A DNA stretch of 64,000 nucleotides from Neobacillus mesonae (GTDB lineage Bacteria > Bacillota > Bacilli > Paenibacillales > Paenibacillaceae). The DNA lies in contig JAMBOW010000003.1 of assembly GCA_023715865.1 (NCBI GenBank), forward strand, positions 248,001 to 312,000, in the 5' to 3' direction. Positions within the stretch are counted from its first letter, which is position 1; each line of letters starts with the position of its first letter. Shown here in pieces: positions 24,650 to 35,228 of this stretch. Below the pieces are notes generated by a model that was not told where the DNA came from, did no database searches, and saw nothing but the letters and a program-made list of their open reading frames with translations. Position numbers and translations under genes: made by a program.

Positions 24650-25186
24650 ATGTATCATGTAAATGAATATGTGATTTACGGTAATAACGGGGTTTGCCAA
24701 ATCAAATCCATAGGGGCACTTCCGATCCTCGATCCCAATAAACAGTACTACACATTATCACCTCTATTTAGTACAGAGACGATTTACACACCAACGGATA
24801 CGACGATTTTTATGCGCCCTGTCATATCAAGGGAAGAGGCGATCGTGCTGTTTGATGAGGTCGATACCTTTATAGCAAATATTTCAGAGCATAGTCAAGG
24901 CATATCATTGGTTGATCATTATGAGGACTATTTAAAGTCATTGAAGAGTCAGGACCTTGTACAACTAGTTAAAGTCATTTATACGAAGAGGTATCTTGCC
25001 ATCCAAAACGGGAAGAAAACGATCAGTTTAAGAGATCAACAGTTTCTAAAAGAAGCCGAAAAGCTGCTGTACGGTGAAATTGCCATTGCCATGGGATCAA
25101 CCAAAGAGGAATTGAAGGACAAGTTCGATCAGAAGCTAGAAGAGGAGATTGCTCTGTTCCTAGAAGAGCATGAAGCCGGCAATTAA
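24650..25186 (+). CDS. CarD family transcriptional regulator
   Basis: A 178-residue CarD/CdnL/TRCF-type protein. The N-terminal Tudor-like RNA-polymerase-interacting domain (about 1-65) opens YHVNEYVIYGNNGVCQIKSI and continues with YYTLSPLF. A helical C-terminal domain (about 75-165) includes TKRYLAIQNGKKTISLRDQQF and EIAIAMGSTKEEL. These proteins bind the RNA polymerase beta subunit and stabilise open promoters; some respond to starvation or stress. The ribosome binding site is GTAGGGGGAG. A leader of more than 100 bases precedes it. Confidence 0.93.
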   Translation: MYHVNEYVIYGNNGVCQIKSIGALPILDPNKQYYTLSPLFSTETIYTPTDTTIFMRPVISREEAIVLFDEVDTFIANISEHSQGISLVDHYEDYLKSLKSQDLVQLVKVIYTKRYLAIQNGKKTISLRDQQFLKEAEKLLYGEIAIAMGSTKEELKDKFDQKLEEEIALFLEEHEAGN

Positions 25187-25232
25187 CCCCACCTTGTTGA
25201 CACCGTTTTCAGCTTATGTTAATGTAATTGCG

Positions 25233-25315
25233 AGGCTTGTTACCGGTAATGCGGGCAAAACCACAATGGGGATATCTTTTTTGTATATATCCATTGTTGT
25301 TTTGCCCTTTTTTTA
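25233..25315 (+). promoter_or_regulatory. RAT antiterminator site and overlapping terminator before licT
   Basis: The segment at 25233-25262 (GGCTTGTTACCGG, then TAATGCGGGCAAAACC) matches the ribonucleic antiterminator bound by LicT/SacT proteins. It overlaps a terminator whose arms GGGCAAAACCACAATGG and CCATTGTTGTTTTGCCC are followed by a T run. Antitermination would let LicT induce its own gene. Confidence 0.85.
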
Positions 25316-25338
25316 TTCCTCAAAAAGTGGTGGTTCAT

Positions 25339-26175
25339 GTGATCATTAAACAAATATTTAACAACAATATTGTAAGTACGATGGATGACAAAGATCAGGA
25401 ATTACTGATTCTCGGCCGAGGAATCGGATTTCAATTTCGGGTTGGCGACACCATCGATGAAGGGCGAATAGAGAAAATATTTCGCCTTCAGGATTCGTCC
25501 ATATATGAGAGGTTTAAGGCGATTGTAGCAGAGGTTCCTGCAGAAATTCTGCAGGTAACGGACGATATCGTGAGTCTGGCGCGTACGCAATTGAACAAAG
25601 CGGTCAGTGACGGGATCTATGTCTCTTTATCAGACCATATTCACTTTGCAGTGCAGCGGCTCGCTAAAGGGCAAATTACACGTAACCCTCTGACATGGGA
25701 AGTGCAGCATTTTTACAAAGCCGAGTATGATGTAGCTGCGGATGCGCTGACGCTCATTCGGGAAAGGCTGGGCATCGATTTCCCCAAGGAGGAAATCTGC
25801 AACATTGCTTTGCACTTCATCAATGCAGAAGTCAATGATTCGATGAACGATGTTACACATCTCATGCAGCTATTGCAGGAGATTATGAACATCATCAAAT
25901 ATCACTTTAATGTGGAATTCGATGAGGATTCCGTCAACTATTTCCGTTTCATTACGCATCTTAAGTATTTCTGCCAGCGGGTCATTACGCATTCTTCGTA
26001 TGATGATACGGAGGAGTATCTATATGAAGTAGTCAGAAAAAATTACCCGGCAACATTTAAATGCATTGAGAAAATCGAAACTTTCATATTCAAACATTAC
26101 CAATATGAGATGACACACTCGGAGCAGCTGTATTTGACGCTTCATTTGGAACGTTTAATGAAAAATAAAAAGTGA
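25339..26175 (+). CDS. licT: LicT-type BglG family transcriptional antiterminator
   Basis: About 278 residues from the GTG at 25339; an upstream in-frame start at 25228 would lie within the RAT/terminator and is rejected. The N-terminal RNA-binding CAT domain (about 1-55) reads IIKQIFNNNIVSTMDDKDQE and LGRGIGFQF. Two PRD domains follow, with phospho-accepting histidines in VSLSDHIHFAVQR, NIALHFINAE, FITHLKYFC and LTLHLERL. BglP should phosphorylate and silence it when no substrate is present, and HPr should activate it. It controls the RAT sites before itself and before bglP. Confidence 0.94.
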   Translation: MIIKQIFNNNIVSTMDDKDQELLILGRGIGFQFRVGDTIDEGRIEKIFRLQDSSIYERFKAIVAEVPAEILQVTDDIVSLARTQLNKAVSDGIYVSLSDHIHFAVQRLAKGQITRNPLTWEVQHFYKAEYDVAADALTLIRERLGIDFPKEEICNIALHFINAEVNDSMNDVTHLMQLLQEIMNIIKYHFNVEFDEDSVNYFRFITHLKYFCQRVITHSSYDDTEEYLYEVVRKNYPATFKCIEKIETFIFKHYQYEMTHSEQLYLTLHLERLMKNKK

Positions 26176-26185
26176 ATATAACAAT

Positions 26186-26268
26186 GGGCTTGTTACTGTT
26201 TGATCAGGCAATACCCGAATGAGTTCTGGCATGAGCTATAAGTGTGCCGGTTTCGTTCGGGTATTTTT
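26186..26268 (+). promoter_or_regulatory. Second RAT site and terminator before bglP
   Basis: GGGCTTGTTACTGTTTGATC continuing to CAGGCAATACC (26186-26215) is RAT-like and overlaps a terminator with arms AATACCCGAA and TTCGGGTATT followed by T7. It gives LicT a second switch for the transporter and hydrolase genes. Confidence 0.8.
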
Positions 26269-26299
26269 TTATGCATACAAGAATCAGGGGGAATCAACG

Positions 26300-28225
26300 A
26301 TGAGTTATCAAAAGACGGCGCAGGAAATCATTAAATCCGTCGGCGGAGTAGATAATGTCAATTCCGTATACCACTGCATTACCCGTTTGCGTTTTGAACT
26401 TAAAGACAATGACAAGGTGGACAGCGGAGCAATTAAAAAAGTAGATAAGGTCATGGGCACCAACGTGTCTGGTGACCAATTCCAGGTCATTATCGGCAAT
26501 GAGGTGCCGAAGGTATTCGATGCGATGGTGAAGGAGTATCCGGTGCTGCAGCAGGCGAAGGAAAGCGAGCAGAATAAAAAGCCGGAGAAGAAGCAAAATG
26601 TGATTCTTAAAATATTCGAAACGATTGCGGGCGTCTTTGCACCGATGCTGCCTGCTATTACGGCGGCCGGTCTCCTGAAAGGGCTGCTTGCTCTGCTCGG
26701 ATCTCTCGGCTGGATCTCGGCAGGAACGGATACGTACCGGATACTATCAGCTGTCGGGGATGGTGTATTTTACTTCCTGCCGATGCTGATTGCTGTCAGC
26801 GCAGCTCGTAAATTCGGCAGTAATCCGTTCGTCGCATTAGCGCTAAGTACCGCGCTGATGTATCCGGATATGGGCACACTTTTATCCAGCGGAGATGCGG
26901 TTTCCTTCTTAGGGATTCCAGTCACGGCAGTAACCTATTCTTCTTCTGTTATTCCTGTGCTGCTTGCGGTTTGGATTCTGTCTTATGTGGAAAAATGGGT
27001 AGACAAGATTATCCCGTCCGCATTAAAGCTGCTCTTAGTACCACTTATTTCTCTATTAGTTATGGTGCCGGTCACACTGATTGCCATTGGACCTTTGGGG
27101 ACTTTAATCGGCAGCGGGCTGTCCGGGGGGATCAACTGGCTGCTGGATGAAGGCGGACTGATTGCGGGTATCGTTCTTGGTGGAGCTATGGCAGTCATCA
27201 CGATGACAGGTATGCATTATGCACTTGTACCGGTCATCCTCAGCAACATTGCTACACTTGGTTTTGACAAGTTCCTGCCGCTTACTTACATCTCCAACAT
27301 GGGGCAGGCGGGTGCTACACTTGGCGTATTCATTCGGGCAAAAGACAAAAACCTGAAATCCGTGGCACTGTCCACCAGCTTCACTGCATTGATGGGTGTA
27401 ACCGAGCCGGCAATGTATGGTATTAACATGAAATATAAAAGACCTTTTGCGGCAGCTATGATTGGTAGTGCTGTAGGGGGCGGATTTGGTCTTGCCTTCG
27501 GAGCAAAGGCTTATGTATTAGCTGGAAACGGCGGCTTGCCTGGTTTGCCTGCTTTAGTAGGACAGACCTTCTTGTACTCTCTTATTGCGATGGCTCTTGC
27601 CTTTGTAGTTTCTGCTATCATGACGGTAATATTCGGAATACGCGAAGAAGAATCAGATCAAGAAACGGTGGGGAAACCAGCAGTATCTGAATCAACAACG
27701 GCAGCAAGTTCAACAACTACTACAAATGAAGCAGCATCCGTTACCGAGCTGTCTGAGACACCTGTACCTACTGAGAACGCCACGGCATTCGCACCTATGA
27801 CAGGGAAGGCAGTTCCCCTCTCAGAAGTCAATGATCCGACCTTCGGTGAAGAACTTATGGGTAAAGGAGTAGCCTTTGTGCCGTCCACTGGCAAGCTTTC
27901 TGCTCCGGTTACGGGTACGGTTATGAATGTATTCAAGACGAAACATGCCATTGTCGTCCGCAGTGATAACGGAATGGAGCTCTTGATTCATGTCGGGATC
28001 AATACGGTCAAGCTGCGGGGTCAGTACTTTGAAGCGCATGTGGCGACAGGGGACCGGGTTCAGGCAGGAGATGATCTGCTTACCTTTGATCTGGACAAGA
28101 TTGCGGAGTCTTACGATATAACAACGGCGATGGTGGTTACCAATACTGCCGATTATGCAAGAATTAGTTCCTTAAAGCTTGGCGACATCACAACTGGAGA
28201 AGCAGTACTAAAAGCAGAGCTGTAA
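26300..28225 (+). CDS. bglP: Beta-glucoside-specific PTS transporter subunit IIBCA
   Basis: About 641 residues from the ATG at 26300 (GGGGGAATC upstream); the in-frame ATG at 26219 lies in the terminator. Domain order is IIB (1-85, phospho-Cys26 in SVYHCITRLRFEL), IIC (about 105-465, about ten membrane helices), a Thr/Ser-rich linker, then IIA (about 500-641, phospho-His564 in LLIHVGINTV). It imports and phosphorylates aryl-beta-glucosides or cellobiose-type sugars and should also phosphorylate LicT. It lies upstream of bglH, 22 bases apart. Confidence 0.95.
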   Translation: MSYQKTAQEIIKSVGGVDNVNSVYHCITRLRFELKDNDKVDSGAIKKVDKVMGTNVSGDQFQVIIGNEVPKVFDAMVKEYPVLQQAKESEQNKKPEKKQNVILKIFETIAGVFAPMLPAITAAGLLKGLLALLGSLGWISAGTDTYRILSAVGDGVFYFLPMLIAVSAARKFGSNPFVALALSTALMYPDMGTLLSSGDAVSFLGIPVTAVTYSSSVIPVLLAVWILSYVEKWVDKIIPSALKLLLVPLISLLVMVPVTLIAIGPLGTLIGSGLSGGINWLLDEGGLIAGIVLGGAMAVITMTGMHYALVPVILSNIATLGFDKFLPLTYISNMGQAGATLGVFIRAKDKNLKSVALSTSFTALMGVTEPAMYGINMKYKRPFAAAMIGSAVGGGFGLAFGAKAYVLAGNGGLPGLPALVGQTFLYSLIAMALAFVVSAIMTVIFGIREEESDQETVGKPAVSESTTAASSTTTTNEAASVTELSETPVPTENATAFAPMTGKAVPLSEVNDPTFGEELMGKGVAFVPSTGKLSAPVTGTVMNVFKTKHAIVVRSDNGMELLIHVGINTVKLRGQYFEAHVATGDRVQAGDDLLTFDLDKIAESYDITTAMVVTNTADYARISSLKLGDITTGEAVLKAEL

Positions 28226-28244
28226 CTGGAAAGGAGAGAGGTAA

Positions 28245-29711
<1,467 letters not shown>

Positions 29712-29725
29712 ATAACGAGAAGAAG

Positions 29726-29759
29726 CCGTAGACTATGGTATGAGGTCTACGGTTTTTTT
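29726..29759 (+). terminator. Terminator of licT-bglPH
   Basis: Arms CCGTAGAC and GTCTACGG followed by T7. Confidence 0.85.
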
Positions 29760-29845
29760 GTTATAGGAATAAACACAGATGAGCACTTAATACCCAAATG
29801 ACTAGATCATGGTACAAGCACTCTTTACTTTTTATAAATACTTAC

Positions 29846-29896
29846 TTGACAATATGAAATATAATTAATACAATAACTTACATAAAGTAACTTAAT
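29846..29896 (+). promoter_or_regulatory. Promoter of the flavin reductase gene with possible operator
   Basis: TTGACA (29846-29851) and TACAAT (29869-29874) are 17 bases apart. An imperfect inverted repeat AACTTAC-ATAAA-GTAACTT lies just downstream (29876-29894), where a MarR/HxlR-type repressor might bind. The regulator is not in this window. Confidence 0.5.
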
Positions 29897-29998
29897 GAAC
29901 AGCATTGATTTGTAGAGAAGCAAGTTAAGATATAGGTGGTGTGAGAAATGGGTTTTTGGGATAAATTATTTGGAAAAGAGACTAGGGAGGAACAGACA

Positions 29999-30541
29999 AT
30001 GACTAAATTGAACATCGGTATTATTTTGGGAAGCACACGGGAAGGACGCGTAAGTCCGCAAGTAGGAGAATGGGTCAAAGGCATCGCTGAAAAACGCGGA
30101 GATGCTAACTATGAAATCGTAGATATCGCGGATTATAACTTGCCGTTTCTCGGTACAACAGACGGCTCTGAGCCGGGAATTGCAGCATGGAATGAAAAGC
30201 TTGCCAGCTTGGACGGATTTGTGTTCATCGTACAGGAGTATAATCACAGCATTACTGGTGCACTGAAGAATGCAATTGATTTTGCCCGCGATGCTTGGAA
30301 CAACAAAGCTGCCGGTATCGTAAGCTACGGTTCGACGGGAGGAGCTCGTGCAGCAGAGCACTTGCGCGGTATCCTTGGTGAATTGCTTGTTGCGGATGTA
30401 CGTGTGCATCCAACATTATCCTTGTTTACTGATTTCGAAAACGGAACAGTGTTCAAGCCGCAGGAGCTGCATTTAACTAACGTTAATGCTATGCTTGATC
30501 AAGTTGTTGCTTGGAGCGGAGCGTTAAAAACTTTAAGATAA
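29999..30541 (+). CDS. NADPH-dependent FMN reductase/quinone reductase family protein
   Basis: About 180 residues from the ATG at 29999 with AGGGAGG upstream. A second ATG at 29948 with GGTGGTGTGAG also fits and would add 17 residues beginning MGFWDKLFGKETREE. The flavodoxin-like fold is clear: IGIILGSTREGRVSPQVGEW binds FMN phosphate, then YNLPFLGT, VQEYNHSITGALKNAIDF and SYGSTGGARAAEHLRGIL. Members reduce quinones, azo dyes or chromate. Stands alone between terminators. Confidence 0.88.
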   Translation: MTKLNIGIILGSTREGRVSPQVGEWVKGIAEKRGDANYEIVDIADYNLPFLGTTDGSEPGIAAWNEKLASLDGFVFIVQEYNHSITGALKNAIDFARDAWNNKAAGIVSYGSTGGARAAEHLRGILGELLVADVRVHPTLSLFTDFENGTVFKPQELHLTNVNAMLDQVVAWSGALKTLR

Positions 30542-30593
30542 TGAATAAGTGAACAGTCCAAGGTATAGGGCGGATCTTATAAAATATTTCTGG

Positions 30594-30668
30594 AAAAACG
30601 CAGATAACTTCTATATGTATGTTGCCCGTCATAAGGCACTGCATAAGAAGACGATCTGCGTTTTTTAT
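30594..30668 (+). terminator. Terminator after the flavin reductase gene
   Basis: Arms AAAACGCAGAT and ATCTGCGTTTT enclose a long loop and end in a T run. Confidence 0.65.
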
Positions 30669-30797
30669 GCTTTTCGATAAAATAGTAAAGTTATGTTTAT
30701 GTAAAATTTAGGTAATATCCTTAATGGGTAAAATTTGCTAAAGTAAATGTAAGTTTATACCTACAGCTACGATGACCGGAGGATAGAAAAGGGAAAA

Positions 30798-32072
30798 ATG
30801 AGTGAGTTTTTAAGTGAACAGTCTATTGAGGCCTTTAAATCAATCATTAATTACAATCCGGATGCTATCTTTATTGTTTCCACCGAAGGCAGGATCGTTG
30901 AAGTTAATGAAGGGATTACCGAGTGTTTAGGTTATAGAAATGAAGATATTACGGGTTTATCGTATAAGGATATATTCAGCCTCAGTCAGCTTGAGCAGTT
31001 GAATGAGTATTTTAATGAGGTGCTAAAGGGAGCCTCCTGCCAATATGTTGCAGAAGCTATCCATAAGAACGGAGACATGATCTATCTACAAATTAAGAAT
31101 GTTCCGTTGTTCTATGAAGGTAAGGTCAATGGTGTTTTTGGTGTAGCTAAGAACATTACAGAGCAAAGACAGCTGCTGAATGCACTAAAAGAAAGTGAAG
31201 AGCGTTATCGTCTTCTGGCAGATAATTCGCTTGATATGATCCAGCTCGTTAATTTGGATGGCATTGTGGATTATGCTTCTCCATCACACAAGCTGGTGCT
31301 TGGTTATGATCCTAAGGAGTACATGGGGAAATGGGTTTTCTATCAGCCTGACGATAAGACGGATGATCAATTTCGAATGCTCTTCATGAAAATGCTGCTC
31401 TCCCGTAAACCCTTTACCTATGAAATGGAACGGGTGCATGCAGCCGGGCATATCGTATGGCTCGAGATAAAAGGAACACCGATGTTTGATGAGCATGATA
31501 ATTTCAAAAATATGATGATCGTGGGCAGAGAAATAACCGAGCGGAAAAAGTACCAGGAGCAGCTCGAGCATTTAAGCTATCATGACGCGCTTACAGGAGT
31601 TCCTAATCGAAGATTTATGAATAAAACGTTAATGGAAGCCGTGGAGGAAGTTCAAACCAATGCATCTCAGCTGGCTGTCATGTTCATGGACTTGGACAAG
31701 TTTAAACAAATTAACGATACATTAGGACATGAGGCAGGAGATGAGCTTCTTCGGCAATTCGCGGCGAGGGTACGCGCCTGTATTCGAGAAACGGATGTGC
31801 TTACCCGAATGGGCGGCGATGAATTCGTTATTGTTCTTCCACATATCGGTAGCCAGCTGCAAGCCGTGGAAATTGCTGAGCGTATTCTTGAGGCGCTTCA
31901 GCATCCTTGGCATATTTCGGAACAGGAACTGATCACGACATCCAGTATAGGCATGGCTTTGTATAAAGAAGGCGATACAGCGAAGGAGCTGCTTCAAAAG
32001 GCAGACGCAGCTCTATATCTTGCCAAGGCAGAAGGTAAAAATACATATCGCCTTGATTCGTCTGTTTCCTAA
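30798..32072 (+). CDS. PAS-PAS-GGDEF diguanylate cyclase
   Basis: A 424-residue soluble protein. PAS 1 (about 8-125: YNPDAIFIVSTEGRIVEVN) and PAS 2 (about 130-250: LADNSLDMIQLVNLDG, then a WLEIKGTPMFDEHDNF-type PAC segment) precede a GGDEF domain (about 255-420). The active-site motif MGGDEFVIV is intact, and an inhibitory RxxD site (RETD) lies five residues before it. It should make cyclic di-GMP in response to a cue sensed by the PAS domains, with product inhibition. No membrane segment and no EAL domain. Monocistronic. Confidence 0.93.
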   Translation: MSEFLSEQSIEAFKSIINYNPDAIFIVSTEGRIVEVNEGITECLGYRNEDITGLSYKDIFSLSQLEQLNEYFNEVLKGASCQYVAEAIHKNGDMIYLQIKNVPLFYEGKVNGVFGVAKNITEQRQLLNALKESEERYRLLADNSLDMIQLVNLDGIVDYASPSHKLVLGYDPKEYMGKWVFYQPDDKTDDQFRMLFMKMLLSRKPFTYEMERVHAAGHIVWLEIKGTPMFDEHDNFKNMMIVGREITERKKYQEQLEHLSYHDALTGVPNRRFMNKTLMEAVEEVQTNASQLAVMFMDLDKFKQINDTLGHEAGDELLRQFAARVRACIRETDVLTRMGGDEFVIVLPHIGSQLQAVEIAERILEALQHPWHISEQELITTSSIGMALYKEGDTAKELLQKADAALYLAKAEGKNTYRLDSSVS

Positions 32073-32205
32073 ATATGTATTTATGAAAAAAATATAGGGC
32101 GCGGGACATGGGAGTAAGGAGTGATTGAGTCCTTCTCTTTTTCACCATACAATGAATTGAATCATATCTGATTTAAGCTGAATGTATTTAAAAAGGAGGA
32201 ACGAA

Positions 32206-33024
32206 TTGTTGCTGTCATCTTATTCGGTCCAATTAACAGCTGCCGAGGCGGCATTTTTGTTTCAGCTCATGGATATTCCGGAAGGAGAGGCATTGCTTGA
32301 GTATGCTGCGGATGATAGGGAGAACATCCCGCCGGAAAAACGATATGAGCTAATCTTGAAAGATCTGAAGACTGCCGGTCTACTTGCTGTGGATGGAAAG
32401 AACGTGATTCTGGATTCTTTACTGCTTGAGCTGTTAAAGGCATGCAAGTACAGCTGTGTAACCCCTATTCTTCAATTCCATAACACCGAAGGTGAATCTT
32501 CTATTATATATGGTTTTCTATCCGGAGCTCAGGCTGCAGAGCTGAAGTGGTGCTCAGAAACAGGGGAGGTCATTCTCACTTCACTTTTGGAAGGACTTGA
32601 GGAGCTTGTATCCAGAATGGGGGATACACTGCTGCTTCCTGATACAGAAGAGAAGGCTGGCCGGCTCTCTATGTACCCAGAGACATTTAACAGGATAAAA
32701 GATCAACAGGGTAAATTTAATTTAGCTGAACTTAAATCGAATGTGCAGAGCGATGCATTGGCGCAGAACAACCCATCTTTATTGGCTGAATTAATGGAAG
32801 TCTGCTCATCGTGTAGGCAGCAAGGGATGTTTGAAGTCATCATTCGCGGAACAGAGCTTTGTTCTCACCCGATCTATTTTATGGGAAGTCCTGATGGAAA
32901 CTGGATTTTCATTAAGGATGAGAACCGGGAAATGGTACAAGCATATCAGGTAACGGAACCCGAATTCATACAAACACTTTATTTGGTAACAACACGTACT
33001 TTGTCTATCCTTACGCCGAGTTGA
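32206..33024 (+). CDS. Hypothetical protein of a type VII secretion accessory cluster
   Basis: About 272 residues from a TTG at 32206 six bases after AGGAGG; the in-frame ATG at 32182 lies before the ribosome binding site. Mostly helical and soluble. The beginning LTAAEAAFLFQLMDIPEG and the alternating alpha/beta pattern recall EspG-like chaperones of ESX substrates, but the similarity is weak. It is first in a cluster with a WXG-type protein, a membrane protein and DUF4176, spaced 26 bases from the next gene. A chaperone or regulator for the neighbouring putative effector is inferred. Confidence 0.55.
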   Translation: MLLSSYSVQLTAAEAAFLFQLMDIPEGEALLEYAADDRENIPPEKRYELILKDLKTAGLLAVDGKNVILDSLLLELLKACKYSCVTPILQFHNTEGESSIIYGFLSGAQAAELKWCSETGEVILTSLLEGLEELVSRMGDTLLLPDTEEKAGRLSMYPETFNRIKDQQGKFNLAELKSNVQSDALAQNNPSLLAELMEVCSSCRQQGMFEVIIRGTELCSHPIYFMGSPDGNWIFIKDENREMVQAYQVTEPEFIQTLYLVTTRTLSILTPS

Positions 33025-33050
33025 AGTAATTCATATAAAGGAGGAGAATC

Positions 33051-34013
33051 ATGACCCAGATCGTGATGAAAGCAGCCTATCTGAATGCTCTTGTCCAGCA
33101 GCTGGAGCAGGTGACACAGCAGCTGCAGCAGGTAGATGCGGCACTTCAGAATGGACTGAACGGAGCGGCTTGGCAATCAGGCAACCGTGAAGCCATTATC
33201 GGGATGTATCAGGCTCATCAGCGCAATTTTCAGACGGCAGCTCAGAACATGCAAGAGCTTTCGACTTTTGTAAATACAACTCGTGTGCGGTTTGAAGAGG
33301 AAGATCAATCGGGCGGAGCTTTAGGTATTACCGGGTTCAATCCAATGGCTCCTGTCGATGGGCTGGGTAATATTGTGGGGACTACGATGGGAGCCTTGGC
33401 TGTTGCCCGTCTAGGTTATAGAGTACACAATGGCTACATGGTCAAGCAGCAGCTGGATCGGAGAAGTCCGCGTATTCTGGTGCGGGACAGCCATGCTTCA
33501 GTTCGAGATAATCCCAAAGTTAATGGAAGGCCGAGAAATTATAAAATTTATTATTTGCGCGATATGGAAGCAAAGATTGCTAATGGTACGGCCTCCCCGA
33601 AGATTAAAGATATTTATTCCATGGCAGATCCGCTTTACGGGGCCAAGACGGCGCTGAAGGACAAGCTTGGCTGGGCGAGCGTCGGTATCGATGTATTTAC
33701 GGATACAAAAGAGAATCTCGACAACAATGCTTCGACTGATAAAGTTGCCGGAGATATTATCGGCAATGTCGTTGTCGGAGGAGCGACGACGGTAGGAGCG
33801 ACACTTCTCACAGCAGCCATTATGCCTGCTGCGGCACCTGTGCTGGCTGTCGGTGCGGTCGGATTCGGAGTATCCGTCGGGCTGACTTATCTTGCTGAAG
33901 GCATCAAGATGGACATGGATCTTGATAAGGATGGAGAGGACGACTCCTTAAAAGATGTTGTGAAGCATGGAGCTAAAGAGGCATGGTCGACGGTTTCGGG
34001 GTGGTTTAAATAA
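33051..34013 (+). CDS. WXG-type N-terminal domain protein, putative type VII effector
   Basis: A 320-residue protein with GGAGGAG upstream. Residues 1-90 form a Gln-rich helical hairpin with a W-x-x-G turn at W41-G44 (AAWQSGNREAI), resembling WXG100/LXG heads that direct type VII export. The middle region has VRDSHASVRDNPKVNGRPR, rich in charge. A Gly/Ala-rich hydrophobic stretch (about 225-285) with VVVGGATTVGATLLTAAIMP could insert in membranes. A basic-acidic tail follows. A pore-forming or membrane-acting effector is a reasonable inference; no catalytic motif was found. Confidence 0.55.
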   Translation: MTQIVMKAAYLNALVQQLEQVTQQLQQVDAALQNGLNGAAWQSGNREAIIGMYQAHQRNFQTAAQNMQELSTFVNTTRVRFEEEDQSGGALGITGFNPMAPVDGLGNIVGTTMGALAVARLGYRVHNGYMVKQQLDRRSPRILVRDSHASVRDNPKVNGRPRNYKIYYLRDMEAKIANGTASPKIKDIYSMADPLYGAKTALKDKLGWASVGIDVFTDTKENLDNNASTDKVAGDIIGNVVVGGATTVGATLLTAAIMPAAAPVLAVGAVGFGVSVGLTYLAEGIKMDMDLDKDGEDDSLKDVVKHGAKEAWSTVSGWFK

Positions 34014-34741
34014 TGTCAAAACGTAACAAGCCTCTGGCTGAGAAGCATTCAAGGACATGGGAAGGAACAGACTACGACCGGAAGAAATTCGACACTTATC
34101 TCACGTTGTATCCGGTGAACACCATCCGGTTGAATGCCGGAATTCTGGTTCTTTTTTTTCTTAATGTGTTCTTAGTTATACCGGTCCTAAGCGCACCTTA
34201 TGAACCCCTTTACGCGTATCTGTTGTTCCCGCCGCTTGCTGTCATGAACGTATGGGCGCTTTCACTGATTGCGGCTCCCCGAAGGCTGCAGCTGATTTAT
34301 GTCCTATTCAGAGGCGTATTTGGTATCGTCGGCTCTCTCGGACTGATGATTGCCACTCAGAAATTTGCCTACAGCAGCTTGCAGTTAACGACGCCATGGT
34401 ATGCCATTGGCTCTTTTGCCGCTTACGGATTTGCTCTTTATCATTACGTTCGTGCACATCTTCGGAAGCTCCGCACTCCGGAGAAGAAGAAGGAAGAGCA
34501 GAAGACAATGCGCCTGCTGCCGCTGACGATGATTACCGGACTTGGCTATTTGCTGGCGAACCTGTCTTTGATGTTTGTTAGTGAAGATACGGTTGTCATT
34601 GTATTGATGTGTGTATATTCGATGCTGGCTTTTGTCCTGTTTCATTTCATACTGGAGCTGCATCGTTACTATTGGATTAGACGAGTTCGATCAGGCAGTG
34701 CTGCTCCGAATGGAGATCAGCATCCTACTCAGCATGTATAA
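34013..34741 (+). CDS. Polytopic membrane protein, possible immunity partner
   Basis: A 242-residue protein with about six membrane helices and a charged cytoplasmic linker near residues 145-163. Its ATG overlaps the preceding stop (TAATG), so it is translationally coupled to the WXG-type putative effector. Coupled polytopic proteins next to type VII effectors often confer immunity or help export. No family motif recognised. Function rests on context alone. Confidence 0.6.
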   Translation: MSKRNKPLAEKHSRTWEGTDYDRKKFDTYLTLYPVNTIRLNAGILVLFFLNVFLVIPVLSAPYEPLYAYLLFPPLAVMNVWALSLIAAPRRLQLIYVLFRGVFGIVGSLGLMIATQKFAYSSLQLTTPWYAIGSFAAYGFALYHYVRAHLRKLRTPEKKKEEQKTMRLLPLTMITGLGYLLANLSLMFVSEDTVVIVLMCVYSMLAFVLFHFILELHRYYWIRRVRSGSAAPNGDQHPTQHV

Positions 34742-34757
34742 AGGAGGTATTCAAAGA

Positions 34758-35024
34758 GTGAATAAACCGGAAACGCTGCTCCCTAACGGTTCTATCGTTC
34801 GGTTAAGAGAAGGAAGCAAGAAGCTTGTGATCTACGGGCGCAAGCAGATTATGATGACCGAACCTCCGCGTGCTTTCGATTATATAGGGTGCCTGTATCC
34901 GGAAGGATATATCAATCCGGATTACACGTACGGATTTAATCATGAAGATATCGAGGAAATTGTGTTCGTCGGATTTGTGGATCACGAAGAGGAACAGTTC
35001 TCTGCACGGTTAAATGAAGCCTGA
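34758..35024 (+). CDS. DUF4176 domain protein (type VII secretion-associated)
   Basis: About 88 residues from a GTG at 34758 after AAAGGAGG; a longer frame open from 34611 overlaps the membrane gene and is not favoured. The DUF4176 pattern is clear: LLPNGSIVRLREGSKKLVI, then FDYIGCLYPEGYI, then YGFNHEDIEEIVFVGFVD and an acidic tail. Genes of this family accompany type VII secretion loci and LXG toxins in Firmicutes; the molecular role is unknown. Ends the cluster before a terminator. Confidence 0.85.
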   Translation: MNKPETLLPNGSIVRLREGSKKLVIYGRKQIMMTEPPRAFDYIGCLYPEGYINPDYTYGFNHEDIEEIVFVGFVDHEEEQFSARLNEA

Positions 35025-35047
35025 GCAAAGCACACCCATATACTTAA

Positions 35048-35076
35048 AAAGCCATGAGCTAACAGCTCATGGCTTA
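35048..35076. terminator. Bidirectional terminator between DUF4176 and WXG100 genes
   Basis: Arms AAGCCATGAGCT and AGCTCATGGCTT around AAC, preceded by A5. Confidence 0.85.
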
Positions 35077-35228
35077 AGGTGCTGCGGTATAAATCGCAGA
35101 AGACGACGAAAACATGATGTTCTTCTTGCTTTATATATATCATTGAAGTAATCGTGTTAAAGTTACTCTTCCGGCTCCTGGCTTCTCTTGAGCTGCAAAA
35201 ATGGCGCTAGCAAAGTCCATAAACCCAA

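Noticed and set aside
30680-30797. Possible cyclic di-GMP riboswitch before the GGDEF gene
   Set aside because: No GEMM-type conserved core or paired stems could be found in the short leader.
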